Notes under the pieces: model-generated
Told to the model about the DNA's origin: nothing
The model's input: the letters and a program-made list of their open reading frames with translations, nothing else
Database searches by the model: none
Assembly: GCF_025353065.1 (NCBI RefSeq)
Contig: NZ_JANXRJ010000002.1
Coordinates: forward strand, 1-44,466
Source of the DNA: Lapillicoccus sp.
GTDB taxonomy: Bacteria > Actinomycetota > Actinomycetes > Actinomycetales > Dermatophilaceae
Direction: 5' to 3'
DNA length: 44,466 nucleotides
Translations under genes and position numbers: made by a program
Shown here: piece by piece, positions 24,113-33,397 of the stretch
Position numbering within the stretch: the stretch's first letter is position 1
Layout of the letters: each line of letters opens with the position of its first letter

Positions 24113-24961
24113 TCAGAGATCCTCGGCGAAGTCGGCGGACTGGCGACGGAACTGCATCGCCCCGATGGCGAGGACGACCAGGGACACGACGAAGCCGAGC
24201 CCGAGGACCTTGAGGTAGAACCACACCGAGTCGCTGGCCAGGATGAGCTTGCCGTCCGTGCCGTAGAGCTGGCCGTAGAAGGCGCGTTGGAAGGTAGCGG
24301 TCACCCCGGCCATCGGGTTGAGGTAGTAGACGTCGAGCTTGAGGCCGCTGCCGAGCCGGTCACGCACCAGGCTCGGGGTGTAGATGACGCCCGAGGCCCA
24401 GACCCAGGCGAACATGAGGATCTCGAGGATGTGCTGGGTGTCCTTGTAGCGCACGGTCGTCGCCGCGACCAACAGCGAGAGACCGAGGGTCAGCGTGACG
24501 ACGACGACGAGCGCGGGGACGAGCAGGAGCAGCTCGGGCCGGATCGGGGCCAACCCCGCGACGCTCATCGCGACGATGAGCACGAGGTACTGGAGAGCGA
24601 CCTGGACCCCGGCGAACCCGATCGAGGACAGCGGCAGGGCGATGTGCGGGAAGGGCACCTTCTTCACCAGGCCCGCGTTGCCGGTGATCGACGTCGCGGC
24701 TCCCATGACGCTCATCTGGAAGAAGTTCCAGATGAGCAGGCCCGACAGCAGGAAGAAGCCGAAGAAGCTCACGGTGTTCTTGAAGACGACCGTGAAGACG
24801 ATGGTGTAGACCACCAGCATCAGCAGCGGGTTGGCGAGGGACCAGGCGAAACCGAGGGTCGACCCCTGGTACTTGATCTTCAGGTCCTTGCGGACGAGCT
24901 GCTTGATCAGCTGTGTCCGGAGCCGCGACTGGTCGGACCGTCGCCGGCTGACGACACTCAT
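24113..24961 (-). CDS. Polysaccharide ABC exporter permease (Wzm-like)
   Basis: A 282-aa ABC-2 type membrane protein with six hydrophobic segments. The N-terminal cytoplasmic RRSDQSRLRTQLIKQLVRKD precedes LKIKYQGSTLGFAWSLANP, a hallmark of O-antigen/teichoic acid permeases. The PLSSIGFAGVQVALQYLVLI and YYLNPMAG motifs fit the family. The ATG at 24961 follows GAGAGGAT, a fair ribosome site. It heads the operon permease-ATPase-GT2 and diverges from a GT4 gene over 122 bp. Confidence 0.93.
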   Translation of the reverse strand: MSVVSRRRSDQSRLRTQLIKQLVRKDLKIKYQGSTLGFAWSLANPLLMLVVYTIVFTVVFKNTVSFFGFFLLSGLLIWNFFQMSVMGAATSITGNAGLVKKVPFPHIALPLSSIGFAGVQVALQYLVLIVAMSVAGLAPIRPELLLLVPALVVVVTLTLGLSLLVAATTVRYKDTQHILEILMFAWVWASGVIYTPSLVRDRLGSGLKLDVYYLNPMAGVTATFQRAFYGQLYGTDGKLILASDSVWFYLKVLGLGFVVSLVVLAIGAMQFRRQSADFAEDL

Positions 24962-25083
24962 GGAGATCCTCTCGAGGGGGAGCCCTCACGATACCGGCTG
25001 GACCGGTGCCCTTCGGCATCTGCGACATCCACGGCCTGGCCCGCCCGCCGGCTCTCCACGATCCGACGTGACACCATGCCGCC

Positions 25084-26208
25084 ATGGTGGCCGAGCTGTC
25101 CGAGCTGTCCGAGCTGTCCGTCGTGGTCGTGGGCACCCAGCTGTCGGCGCCGGTGCCCGGAGGCACCGGCCGCTACACGAGCGAGCTGCTGCGCACGCTG
25201 GCCGCCACCCAGCCCTCGCACGCCCGGTTCAAGGTCTTCCCCGTCGCGAGCAGCAGGCTGCCCTACCGCCTCCTGGCCCGGCTGTGGGACCGGGGCCTCC
25301 CGCCACGGGCCCCGGACGCCGAGGTCATCCACGCGCCGACCCTGCTGTTCCCCCCGGTGCGCCGCGAGTCCGCGCTCGTCGTGACCATCCACGACGTCGT
25401 CCCGTGGACCCACCCGGAGACGCTCACTCCCCGCGGGGTGGCCTTCCACCGACGGATGGCCCAGCGGGCCGCGCGCCGGGCCGACCTCGTCCTCACCCCG
25501 ACCGAGGCGGTGGCCGAGCAGGTGCGCCGGCTCGTCTCACCCACCGCCCCGGTGCGCACCGTGCCCCCGCCGGTCTGGCCCCTCGACGTTCCGGCGGACG
25601 CGGCGGCATACCGGCTGGCCGTCGGGGTGGCCGAGCCCTACCTGCTCTTCGTCGGCACGGCCGAGCCGCGCAAGGGCCTCGACGTCCTCGTCGCGGCGCT
25701 CCGGGAGGCCGGGCCGCGGGTGCCGGACCTCGTCGTCGTGGGTCCGAGGGGCTGGGGCGACATCCGGGTGGACGACCTCGCGGCGCGGGCCGGGGTCGCG
25801 TCCCGCGTCCGCGTACTGGGGCGGGTGGACGAGGCCACGCTGGCAGCCCTGTATGCCGCCGCTGCGGCTGTCGCCGTCCCCAGCCTCGCCGAGGGCTTCG
25901 GCCTGCCGGTGCTCGAGGCCATGACCCTGGGCGTGCCGGTCGTCACGAGCGACGACCCCGCGCTGCTCGAGGTGGGGGCGGGCGTCCCGCTGGTCGCCCC
26001 GGTGGGCGACGTCCACACTCTGGCGGAGCAGCTCGCCGAAGCCGTCGCGCCGGGCCGGCGGGAGGCCCTGGCGGCTGCGGGACGCCGCCGCGCGCAGGAC
26101 TTCTCGGCCGCACGGACCGGCGAGCTGCTCTGGGAGACCTACGCGCACGTCGCCGGTGACCGCCGTCCCCGAGGGTCTCGGGGTGGGACTCAGAGCACGG
26201 GCAGGTAG
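25084..26208 (+). CDS. GT4 glycosyltransferase
   Basis: A 374-aa GT-B enzyme. The N-terminal domain has PVPGGTGRYTSELL (the glycine-rich acceptor loop) and VVTIHDVVPWTHPE. The C-terminal domain has LFVGTAEPRKGLDVLV and the signature SLAEGFGLPVLEAMTLGVPVV with its E-x7-E pair, which is diagnostic for the mannosyl/rhamnosyl GT4 group. The first residues are three 9-bp repeats (Leu-Ser-Glu). The start is ATG; a second start after the repeats is conceivable. The last 19 bp overlap the end of the convergent double-GT2 gene. The donor is unknown. Confidence 0.9.
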   Translation: MVAELSELSELSVVVVGTQLSAPVPGGTGRYTSELLRTLAATQPSHARFKVFPVASSRLPYRLLARLWDRGLPPRAPDAEVIHAPTLLFPPVRRESALVVTIHDVVPWTHPETLTPRGVAFHRRMAQRAARRADLVLTPTEAVAEQVRRLVSPTAPVRTVPPPVWPLDVPADAAAYRLAVGVAEPYLLFVGTAEPRKGLDVLVAALREAGPRVPDLVVVGPRGWGDIRVDDLAARAGVASRVRVLGRVDEATLAALYAAAAAVAVPSLAEGFGLPVLEAMTLGVPVVTSDDPALLEVGAGVPLVAPVGDVHTLAEQLAEAVAPGRREALAAAGRRRAQDFSAARTGELLWETYAHVAGDRRPRGSRGGTQSTGR

Positions 26209-27761
26209 TCGTCCCGTCCGGGTCGGCCCCAGCGCGCCATGGTGTCGAGGTGCTCCCAGGACTCGATGGTGCGCGGACGGGTCCGCGACTCGAAGTGGTA
26301 GAGCTCGCAGCCGGCGACCCAGACGATGCGCAGCCCGGCGTGCCGGACCTTGTAGGACAGGTCGACGTCGTTGAAGTTGACCGGCAGGGACTCGCTCAGG
26401 CCGCCGATCTCGTCGAAGACGCTGCGGCGCAACGCCGAGCAGGCCGCCGTCACCCCGGACACCTCGCGGCTGATGGCGAGGTCGCCCAGCCGGCCGGGGT
26501 CGGTGCCCGGGACGCCGAGATAGGGGTGGGTGAACTGTCCCTCGGTGTAGCGGTGACCGGCGTGCTGGATGGTGCCGTCGCCGAAGTAGAGCTTCGCGCC
26601 GGTCATGCCGACGTCCGGCTCGTCCAGCGGCCCGACGAGCTGCTCGAGCCACCCGTCGCTGATGACGTGGACGTCGTCGTTGAGCAGGACCACCCGGGAC
26701 CCGCGCGAGTGGACCACCCCGACGTTGATCTTCTCGCTGAAGTTGAAGGCGCGGTGATAGGGCACGAGGACCAGCCGTGACCCGGCGATCCGCCGCAGGT
26801 CGTCGAGCACGTCGGCGGGAGTGGGGTCGTCGTAGACGACGACCACCTCGAGGTCGGCGTGGGAGGTGTGCTCCAGGGCCGTCCGCACGGTCTCGGTGAC
26901 GAACGTCCGGCGCTCACCCCAGACGATCCCGTCCTGTCCCCGGGTCGGGATGACGATGCTGACCGAGGTCCCGGGGGCGAGCCGACGGTCGACGAGGTAG
27001 TGGCCGAGCGCGAGCGGTGAGGTCCGGGCCCGCCCGTCGATCCCCCGCCGCTCGAGGCTCTCCTGGACGGCCCTCATCCCGGCCGTCGCGGCATAGGGCT
27101 TGGCCTGCGCGTTGCCAGCGGTCGACCCGGGCACCACCCGCCAGTGGTAGAGGATCTCGGGGATGTGCACGATCCGGCGGGCCCGCTCGGTGACCCGCAG
27201 GACGAGGTCGTGGTCCTGCGAGCCGTCGAAGCCGGTCCGGAAGCCCCCCAGGTCGACCATCAGCGTGCGCCGGACCACGGAGAGGTGGCAGGTATACATC
27301 TGGCCGAGCAGCCGCTCCGGCGACCACCCGGGCTTGAAGAACTCGTCGTAGTGAGTGCCCTCGTCGTCGACCTTGTCCTCGTCGGTGTAGAGGTAGTCGA
27401 CGTCGTCGGTGCGCAGGACCATCTGCGCCACCTTCGCCAGGGCCTCCTCGTGGAGCAGGTCGTCGTGGTCGAGCAGGACCACGAACTCCCCGGTGGCCAC
27501 GGCGAGCGCGTCGTTGGAGGCGGCCACGATGTGACCGTTGGTCTCGCGCTCGACGAGCCGGATCCGCCTGTCCTGGGCGGCCGCTCGGCGGATCGTCTCG
27601 CGGACCTGGGGCGATGGGGAGCAGTCGTCGACGAGGATCCACTCCCAGTCGGGGAAGGTCTGCGCCCGAACCGACGCGATGGTGTCGGAGAGGACGTCGA
27701 GGCCGGGCTCGTAGACCGGCGTGATGATCGAGAAGAGCGGCGCGGTCGACCCGGCGGTCAC
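26190..27761 (-). CDS. Double-domain GT2 glycosyltransferase
   Basis: A 523-aa protein with two GT-A domains in tandem. The first (about residues 5-235) has PLFSIITPVYEPG, LVDDCSPS, LLDHDDLLHEEAL (Asp-x-Asp) and YTDEDKVD. The second (about 260-520) has VSIVIPTRGQDG, VVVYDDPTP, LLNDDVHV, and VNFNDVDLSYKVR. This is the layout of large rhamnan/O-antigen type synthases. The chosen start is GTG at 27761, which overlaps the upstream methyltransferase stop (GTGA); an open extension to 27821 exists but would overlap that gene more deeply. It probably adds two linkages of the repeat unit (inference). Confidence 0.9.
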   Translation of the reverse strand: MTAGSTAPLFSIITPVYEPGLDVLSDTIASVRAQTFPDWEWILVDDCSPSPQVRETIRRAAAQDRRIRLVERETNGHIVAASNDALAVATGEFVVLLDHDDLLHEEALAKVAQMVLRTDDVDYLYTDEDKVDDEGTHYDEFFKPGWSPERLLGQMYTCHLSVVRRTLMVDLGGFRTGFDGSQDHDLVLRVTERARRIVHIPEILYHWRVVPGSTAGNAQAKPYAATAGMRAVQESLERRGIDGRARTSPLALGHYLVDRRLAPGTSVSIVIPTRGQDGIVWGERRTFVTETVRTALEHTSHADLEVVVVYDDPTPADVLDDLRRIAGSRLVLVPYHRAFNFSEKINVGVVHSRGSRVVLLNDDVHVISDGWLEQLVGPLDEPDVGMTGAKLYFGDGTIQHAGHRYTEGQFTHPYLGVPGTDPGRLGDLAISREVSGVTAACSALRRSVFDEIGGLSESLPVNFNDVDLSYKVRHAGLRIVWVAGCELYHFESRTRPRTIESWEHLDTMARWGRPGRDDYLPVL

Positions 27762-28765
27762 CGGCGGACCTGCCGCTTCACCGCGGCCATCGGGGACATC
27801 AGCGTGCCCCCGACGCGCCACCGCAGCGAGGCGCGGACGGCCTCCAGCTCATCGGCATACTCCCGGAGCGTGTCCAGCAGCTGATGCACCTCCTGCTTGA
27901 GCGCGCCGTTCTCCGCCGCGACCCGGGCGAGCTCGGCGCGGGCCGTGCCCACCGTCGCCTCGGCGCCGATGGCGTGGTCGCGCAGGATGAGCAGCTGGTG
28001 GCGCAGGTCCGCCACGACGGCGCCGTCCTCGAGCTCGCCGAGCTGGCGGTGCATGTCGAGCAGGGTGTCGCGCTTGACCGCGACCTCCTGCCGCAAGGGA
28101 TACATCGCGGCCTCGTAGCGGTGGACGACGTCCCGGGTCCGGAGCGGCGCCTTCTCGACGTAGACGGCCCACGGAGAGAGGAAGGACAGGTCGACGTCGG
28201 TGCGGCGGTAGAACCCGCGAGCCGCGAACTCGGCGGCCCAGTCGGCCACGGGGTGGACGTTGACGTGGGTCGGCTCGTCGAAGTCGCCGGGGGTGGAGGA
28301 GAGGACCACGCGGTCGGTCGCGGCGCAGATGTTCTCGATCGTCGTCGCCGCGTCGGGCGGCGACAGGTGCTCGAGCACCTCGATGCAGGTCACGAGGTCG
28401 TAGCGACGTCCGAAGGGGACGGTGGCGCTGGCCACCCTCACCCGGTCGCGCACCTCGGGGTCGGCCTCGGCGATGGCCGTCTCCGACAGGTCGAAACCCT
28501 CGGCGTCGGTGCTCCCGGCGACGAGGAAGCCCTGGACGAGCAGACCCTTGGCGCACCCCACGTCGAGCACCGACCCGACCGGACCCGTGGCGGCGATCAC
28601 CCGGGCGGCGACGCCGGTGAAGAAGGCGCGCCAGCCGGGGCTGCTCCAGGCGTAGGGCTCCTCGCTGTCGGAGTAGTGACGGTAGTAGTGCTCGCTGTAG
28701 TCGGTGGCGGTGGTGCCGCCCACCGACGAGCCGGTTGTCGCCGTCGTCTCGCTCACGGAGGTCAA
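27758..28765 (-). CDS. SAM-dependent methyltransferase with C-terminal coiled coil
   Basis: A 335-aa protein. Residues about 25-215 are a class I methyltransferase: motif I VLDVGCAKG (about 66-74), acidic residue in AEGFDLSE, motif IV DLVTCIEVLEHL (about 122-133). Residues about 225-315 are a long heptad-like helix (QEVAVKRDTLLDMHRQLGEL and later ELARVAAENGALKQEVHQLL). The protein ends RASLRWRVGG, then a hydrophobic patch and KRQVRR, a tail also found in the next methyltransferase. The start is TTG at 28765, or GTG at 28756. It probably methylates the glycan, with the coiled coil as a scaffold or ruler (inference). Confidence 0.85.
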   Translation of the reverse strand: MTSVSETTATTGSSVGGTTATDYSEHYYRHYSDSEEPYAWSSPGWRAFFTGVAARVIAATGPVGSVLDVGCAKGLLVQGFLVAGSTDAEGFDLSETAIAEADPEVRDRVRVASATVPFGRRYDLVTCIEVLEHLSPPDAATTIENICAATDRVVLSSTPGDFDEPTHVNVHPVADWAAEFAARGFYRRTDVDLSFLSPWAVYVEKAPLRTRDVVHRYEAAMYPLRQEVAVKRDTLLDMHRQLGELEDGAVVADLRHQLLILRDHAIGAEATVGTARAELARVAAENGALKQEVHQLLDTLREYADELEAVRASLRWRVGGTLMSPMAAVKRQVRR

Positions 28766-28839
28766 GGTCCTTTGGGGTGTCGGTCAGGTGCTTCGGATCA
28801 GGCAGGAGTGTATCGGGACCCGTCCCAGCGCCCGGGTCG

Positions 28840-30015
28840 TCAGCCGGGTGACGAGCGGCGCAGCCGCCTCCTGAGGGCGACGACCGGGGCGGCCACCATC
28901 CCGCCGACCATCCAGCGTCGGGAGGCCAGCACGTCGTGGTGGGCCGTGCGCAGTCGGTGCAGCTCGTCGTCGCGTGCGGCCACGTCCTCGCGGAGGCTCG
29001 CGGCCTCCTCGCGGAGCCTCGACGCCACCTCCTGCAGCTCCTCGAGCGTGAGGTTCAGGTCCGCGAGGTGCGGCCGTGGGGCCTCGCCGACGGCATTCGG
29101 GAAGCCCTCTCGGGGCAACGCCGTCCTTGCTCGCTCGATGCCTGCGCGCCGCCGCTCCTCTCGCGCGGCGGGATCGCCATCGGTGGTGAGCCGCTCGAGG
29201 ACGACATGGAACTCGAGCTCGTTGCGTCGCGTCGGCACGATGTCGACGATGGTGAAGTCGATCATCCCCAGCAGCCCGAGCTCGTCGATCTGCTCGACGA
29301 AGGAGGAGGGGGTGAAGGTCCACACGTGGGAGTCGATGTATTCGCCCTCGGTCGCGCGCTGGGCCATCTCGCGTGCGTCCTCGAGCGAGTAGGTCCGGGC
29401 CTCGGTGGTGGGGACCTGACCCTCCCAGGCCCGGTCCGCACCGAAGGCGACGTGGCTACGGAAGTGGTCGAAGGCGGCCCGGGGGGACGGCACGACATCG
29501 GCTGACGCGTGGGCGGCCAGGACCTGACCGGTCGTGGTGCCCGGACGGAGGATGTCGAAGCTGAAGCGGCGGTCCGGGACGGTGAGCACGACGTGCCCCC
29601 CGCCGCGCAGGACAGAGGCGAGCTCGGCGAACCAGCTGACGAGGTCGGGGATGTGCTCGACGACGTGGGCGGCGACGACCCAGTCGAAGGGTGCGCCGGG
29701 GGCGACGGCCTCGCTCAGCGTGCGGATCCCGTCGGGACCCTTGAGCCAGTAGTGGATCTCGGGGATCTCGTCGCAGTCGACGGCCGGATCGCCCTCGAAG
29801 TGGGCCACCAGCTCGTCCCGGTCGATGATGTCGACGAACTGGACGTCGGCGCTCGCCGGGTCGGCGATCGGCGAGGCCAGGGGACCGATCTCGAGCCCGT
29901 GGCCGGCGCTGAAGTCGAAGATCGGCAGGTAGGTCAGACGCCGGAGCTGGACGGCCGTCAGGACCGGCGCCGCCCCCGGGGTCGTCGTGGCGGTCGTGCT
30001 CCCGTCGGGTGTCAT
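28840..30015 (-). CDS. SAM-dependent methyltransferase with C-terminal coiled coil (second)
   Basis: A 391-aa protein. The methyltransferase core has GLEIGPLASPI (motif I), VDIIDRDEL, DWVVAAHVVEHIPDL (about residues 110-124) and a GGHVVLTVPDRRFSFD strand. A coiled coil lies at about 325-365 (LTLEELQEVASRLREEAASL). The end is ASRRWMVGG, a hydrophobic patch, then RRRLRRSS, parallel to the tail of the downstream methyltransferase. The start is ATG at 30015, with AAGGA upstream; the frame stays open to 30309 but lacks start support. It heads the minus-strand unit MTase-MTase-double GT2. Confidence 0.87.
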   Translation of the reverse strand: MTPDGSTTATTTPGAAPVLTAVQLRRLTYLPIFDFSAGHGLEIGPLASPIADPASADVQFVDIIDRDELVAHFEGDPAVDCDEIPEIHYWLKGPDGIRTLSEAVAPGAPFDWVVAAHVVEHIPDLVSWFAELASVLRGGGHVVLTVPDRRFSFDILRPGTTTGQVLAAHASADVVPSPRAAFDHFRSHVAFGADRAWEGQVPTTEARTYSLEDAREMAQRATEGEYIDSHVWTFTPSSFVEQIDELGLLGMIDFTIVDIVPTRRNELEFHVVLERLTTDGDPAAREERRRAGIERARTALPREGFPNAVGEAPRPHLADLNLTLEELQEVASRLREEAASLREDVAARDDELHRLRTAHHDVLASRRWMVGGMVAAPVVALRRRLRRSSPG

Positions 30016-30329
30016 CGGGTCCTTAGGTCTGCGGTCGTCACTGCCGGTTGTCGCGGCGACCGTCAGGGTGGTCTGCGGTCGCCGGCGCCGAGGGAGGGCG
30101 TCGGCGAATATACCGCCAGCCGGGGCGCCCGTGGGGCGGCAGCCGCGGGTGGACGCGCCGCCGCAGGACACCCCGGCGCGGTCGCGCCCTTGCCTCCCGG
30201 CCGACGGCGGCCCGATAGGCTCGGCGCTCCGCGCTCCCGCCGGGCACACCGGCGGTCCGGTGGACGAACCCTGCCCCACGCACACCGCCCTTGCGACACC
30301 CCGCGACACCCGGAGACCCCGCCGCCCTC
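30016..30329. other. Divergent intergenic region (314 bp)
   Basis: The region lies between the second methyltransferase (minus) and a GT4 gene (plus). A TAGGCT hexamer (about 30216-30221) could be a -10 for the GT4 gene, giving a leader of about 105 nt. Open frames crossing the region are extensions of the flanking genes without ribosome sites. I see no other gene or strong hairpin. Confidence 0.5.
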
Positions 30330-31520
30330 ATGACCACCGTCCTCGTCGACGCCACCGCCCTTCCCGCCGACCGCGGAGGCGTCGGACGTTACGTCGACGA
30401 GCTCGTGACCCGCCTCCCCGGGCTCGGCGCGCAGGTCCACGTCACGGCGCAGGCGCGCGACCGGGCCCGGTATGCCGCGGTGCTGGGTCCCGAGCACGTC
30501 CACCTCGCGCCGGGCTGGGCGTCCGGCACCCCGGCCCGACTCGCGTGGGAGCAGGTGGGGCTGCCCGGCGTCGTCCGCCGCCTGCGGCCCGACGTCCTCC
30601 ACTCCCCGCACTACACGATGCCGCTGGCCATGCGGCTGGGGGCGCGACTCCACCGGCCGCTCGCCCGGCTGGTCAGGGGGAGCGCGGCGACCCCGACGGC
30701 GCAGGTCGTCACGCTGCACGACGCGACCTTCTTCTCGCTGCCCGAGATGCACCTGGCGGCGAAGCGCCGCTTCTTCACCACCTGGACCCGCGTCTCCGCC
30801 CGCGAGGCCGACGCGCTCATCGTGCCCAGCATCGCGACCAGGGAGGAGGTCGTCGCCCACACCGGCGTCGACCCGGCCCGCATCGGCGTCGTCCCGCACG
30901 GTGTCGACCACGACCGGTTCCGACCGCCGACGCACGCCGAGGTGTCGGCCGTGCGGCGGTGGCTGGACCTGCCCGAGGACACGCCCTACGTCGCCTTCCT
31001 GGGCACCCTCGAGCCGCGCAAGAACGTCCCGGCGCTCGTGAAGGCCTGGGTCGCCAGCTCACGCGGTCGGGACGACGCGCCCGTGCTCGTCCTCGCCGGC
31101 GGGCGGGGCTGGGACGACGGCATCGACGCCGCGCTCGCGGCCGTCCCGGCCGGGCTCCGTTTCGTGCGAACGGGATTCGTCCCCGACGGCCTCGTGCCGG
31201 CGCTGCTCGGGGGGGCCGAGGTCGTGGCCTACCCGGCGTTCGGCGAGGGCTTCGGGCTGCCCGTCCTCGAAGCGATGGCGTGCGGGGCCGCGGTCCTCAC
31301 GACCCGTCGGCTCTCCCTGCCGGAGGTCGGCGGCGAGGCCGTCGCCTACGCCGAGACCCCCGACGCGGTGGACGTCTCGGCGGCACTGTCCGCCCTCCTC
31401 GACGACCCTGAACGGCGAGAGCTGCTGAGCAGGAAGGGAATCGCCCGGGCCGCGACCTACACGTGGGAGGCCACGGCGCGCGGCCACCTCGAGATCTACG
31501 AGGCGGTGGTGTCCAGGTGA
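30330..31520 (+). CDS. GT4 glycosyltransferase
   Basis: A 396-aa GT-B enzyme. It has the N-terminal acceptor loop ADRGGVGRYVDEL, VVTLHDATFFSLPE (about residues 127-140), and a linker VPHGVDHDRF. The C-terminal donor domain has FLGTLEPRKNVPALVKAW and AYPAFGEGFGLPVLEAMACGAAV with the E-x7-E pair. It resembles mannosyl/rhamnosyl GT4 proteins. The internal ATG (MTTVLVDATAL) is chosen over the GTG/ATG at 30291 because the domain begins there. The stop overlaps the GTG of the next GT2 gene (GTGA). Confidence 0.9.
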   Translation: MTTVLVDATALPADRGGVGRYVDELVTRLPGLGAQVHVTAQARDRARYAAVLGPEHVHLAPGWASGTPARLAWEQVGLPGVVRRLRPDVLHSPHYTMPLAMRLGARLHRPLARLVRGSAATPTAQVVTLHDATFFSLPEMHLAAKRRFFTTWTRVSAREADALIVPSIATREEVVAHTGVDPARIGVVPHGVDHDRFRPPTHAEVSAVRRWLDLPEDTPYVAFLGTLEPRKNVPALVKAWVASSRGRDDAPVLVLAGGRGWDDGIDAALAAVPAGLRFVRTGFVPDGLVPALLGGAEVVAYPAFGEGFGLPVLEAMACGAAVLTTRRLSLPEVGGEAVAYAETPDAVDVSAALSALLDDPERRELLSRKGIARAATYTWEATARGHLEIYEAVVSR

Positions 31521-32464
31521 GCGGTGTCCAGGGGAGCGGCGACCCCGTGAGCGGCGACCCGGTGAGCGATGGGGTGAGGCCCGTGCTGCGGGTCGTCGTG
31601 GTGACGTGGTTCGCCGGTGACTTCCTGCCCCACTTCGTGGAGTCCCTCGGGCCGGCGAGCACCGCCGCCGTCGCGGTCACCGTCGTGGACAACGGCTCGA
31701 CCGACGGGACGGTGGAGTGGGCCCGGGCCCAGCCGGACCTCACGCTGGTGGAGACCGGCCGCAACCTCGGCTACGGCGGCGGGGCCAACGTCGGTGTGCG
31801 CGCGTCGGACGAGCCGTGGGTCCTCATCGCCAACTCCGACCTGACCATCGATCCCGGGGCCCTCGACGAGCTGTTCCGGGTCGCGGGCCGGTGGCCGCGC
31901 GCCGGCGTGCTCGGGCCCCGCATCCTCACGCCCGACGGCCGGCTCTACCCCTCCGCCCGCGAGCTCCCGTCGCTGGGCCGGGGCATCGGGCACGCGCTCT
32001 TCGGGTGGCTGTGGCCGACCAACCCGTGGACGGCGTCCTACCGCCGCGAGCGCGGCGATCCGCGCGAGGAGACCACCGGCTGGCTCTCGGGTGCGTGCCT
32101 GCTCGTGCGCCGGGAGGCCTTCGAGGCGGTTGGGGGGTTCGACGAGAGCTACTTCATGTACTTCGAGGACACCGACCTGTGCGAGCGGATCGGCCGGGCC
32201 GGCTGGGACAACGTCTACGCGCCCTCCGCGGTCGTCCGCCACCACGGGGGGGCATCGACCTCGCTCGACCTGGTCGGCTCGTCGAAGGCGCACCACGACA
32301 GCGCCTACCGCTACCTCAGCCGCCGGTATGCCGGTCCGAGGTGGGCGCCCGTGCGGCTCGCCCTGCGCGTCGGCCTCTGGGCCCGCTTCCAGCTCTCCCG
32401 GCGGGTCACCCGGGTCGTGCACGGGGCCGAACCCACCCGAGACGGCCGATCCCCCACTCCCTGA
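31517..32464 (+). CDS. GT2 glycosyltransferase, WbbL (rhamnosyltransferase)-like
   Basis: A 315-aa enzyme. It has LRVVVVTWFAGDFL, VVDNGSTDGTVEW, GRNLGYGGGANVGV, ANSDLTI (Asp-x-Asp equivalent), WLSGACLLVRREAFEAVGGF, and MYFEDTDLCERIGRAGW. This pattern is typical of WbbL, which puts rhamnose on the lipid-linked first sugar. The proposed GTG overlaps the GT4 stop. The first 60 bp contain repeated GTGAGCG units that supply several alternative GTG starts. Rhamnose as donor is inference from the family and from rmlA/rmlD. Confidence 0.85.
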   Translation: MSGVQGSGDPVSGDPVSDGVRPVLRVVVVTWFAGDFLPHFVESLGPASTAAVAVTVVDNGSTDGTVEWARAQPDLTLVETGRNLGYGGGANVGVRASDEPWVLIANSDLTIDPGALDELFRVAGRWPRAGVLGPRILTPDGRLYPSARELPSLGRGIGHALFGWLWPTNPWTASYRRERGDPREETTGWLSGACLLVRREAFEAVGGFDESYFMYFEDTDLCERIGRAGWDNVYAPSAVVRHHGGASTSLDLVGSSKAHHDSAYRYLSRRYAGPRWAPVRLALRVGLWARFQLSRRVTRVVHGAEPTRDGRSPTP

Positions 32465-32610
32465 CACCACGGGACTCGACCGGTCGCGCGTCCGCCGCTC
32501 GAGGCACGAGCGGCGCGGTACTCTCCTCGACGACAGCCCGTGCTTCGGCGGAGGGGCCGACCAAGCGCGTCCAGGGTGCCATCGGGCGCGACGCGAGCGA
32601 CGAGGTGAGC

Positions 32611-33351
32611 ATGGACCAGTTCGTACCCCCGGAGGGCGTGACGGCGTCGGGCGACTCGGCGCTGCAGACCCAGACCCTCGAGTCGGTCGCCTCGGCCGTG
32701 AACTACCACCGGTGGCTGACCGCGCTGGCCCAGCCCCATCTCGGCGACTCCCCGCTCGAGCTCGGCAGCGGGTTGGGCGACTACGCACAGACCTGGCTCG
32801 ACCAGGGCCTCCCGTCCATCACCGTGACCGAGGTCGACGCGAGTCGCCTCGCGGTCCTCTCGGCCCGGTTTGCCGACGACCCGCGCGTCACGGTCTCCTC
32901 GATCGACGTCTTCCGGCCGCCGAGCGGTCGCCACAGCGCCTACGTCGCGTTCAACGTCCTGGAGCACATCGACGCGGACGTCGAGGCCCTCCGCGCAGCC
33001 CACACGCTGGTCCGCCCGGGTGGCGCCGTCGTGATGTTCGTGCCGGCCTTCGAGTTCGCGATGAGCCGCTTCGACCGCTCCGTCGGTCACGTCCGCCGCT
33101 ACACCACCACAACCCTGACGCAGGCCTTCACGAGTGCCGGGCTCGAGGACGTCCACGCGACCTACGTCAACATGCCCGGGCTCGCCGCGTGGTTCGTCGG
33201 GATGCGCCTGCTCCGGATGACCCCCGGTGAGGGTCCACTGCTCTCGGTGTGGGACCGCGCCGTGGTCCCCCTGGCGAGGCGGTGGGAGAAGACGCACCGG
33301 GCCCCCTTCGGCCAGTCCGTGTTCGCCGTCGGCCGGGTCCCGGTCGGATGA
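32611..33351 (+). CDS. Class I SAM methyltransferase
   Basis: A 246-aa protein. Motif I is LELGSGLGDYA (about residues 50-60), the acidic loop is VTEVDASRLAVL (about 72-83), and motif IV is AYVAFNVLEHIDADV (about 110-124), followed by LVRPGGAVVMFVP. It is the Methyltransf_11/12 type found beside glycosyltransferases in polysaccharide clusters. Unlike the other two methyltransferases here it has no coiled coil. The ATG has GAGGTGA upstream. It lies 146 bp after the WbbL-like gene and 46 bp before the membrane glycosyltransferase. Confidence 0.85.
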   Translation: MDQFVPPEGVTASGDSALQTQTLESVASAVNYHRWLTALAQPHLGDSPLELGSGLGDYAQTWLDQGLPSITVTEVDASRLAVLSARFADDPRVTVSSIDVFRPPSGRHSAYVAFNVLEHIDADVEALRAAHTLVRPGGAVVMFVPAFEFAMSRFDRSVGHVRRYTTTTLTQAFTSAGLEDVHATYVNMPGLAAWFVGMRLLRMTPGEGPLLSVWDRAVVPLARRWEKTHRAPFGQSVFAVGRVPVG

Positions 33352-33397
33352 GTCGCCGGGTCACCCCACGGTCCACGAGGAGGGGTCTCCCCCCATC

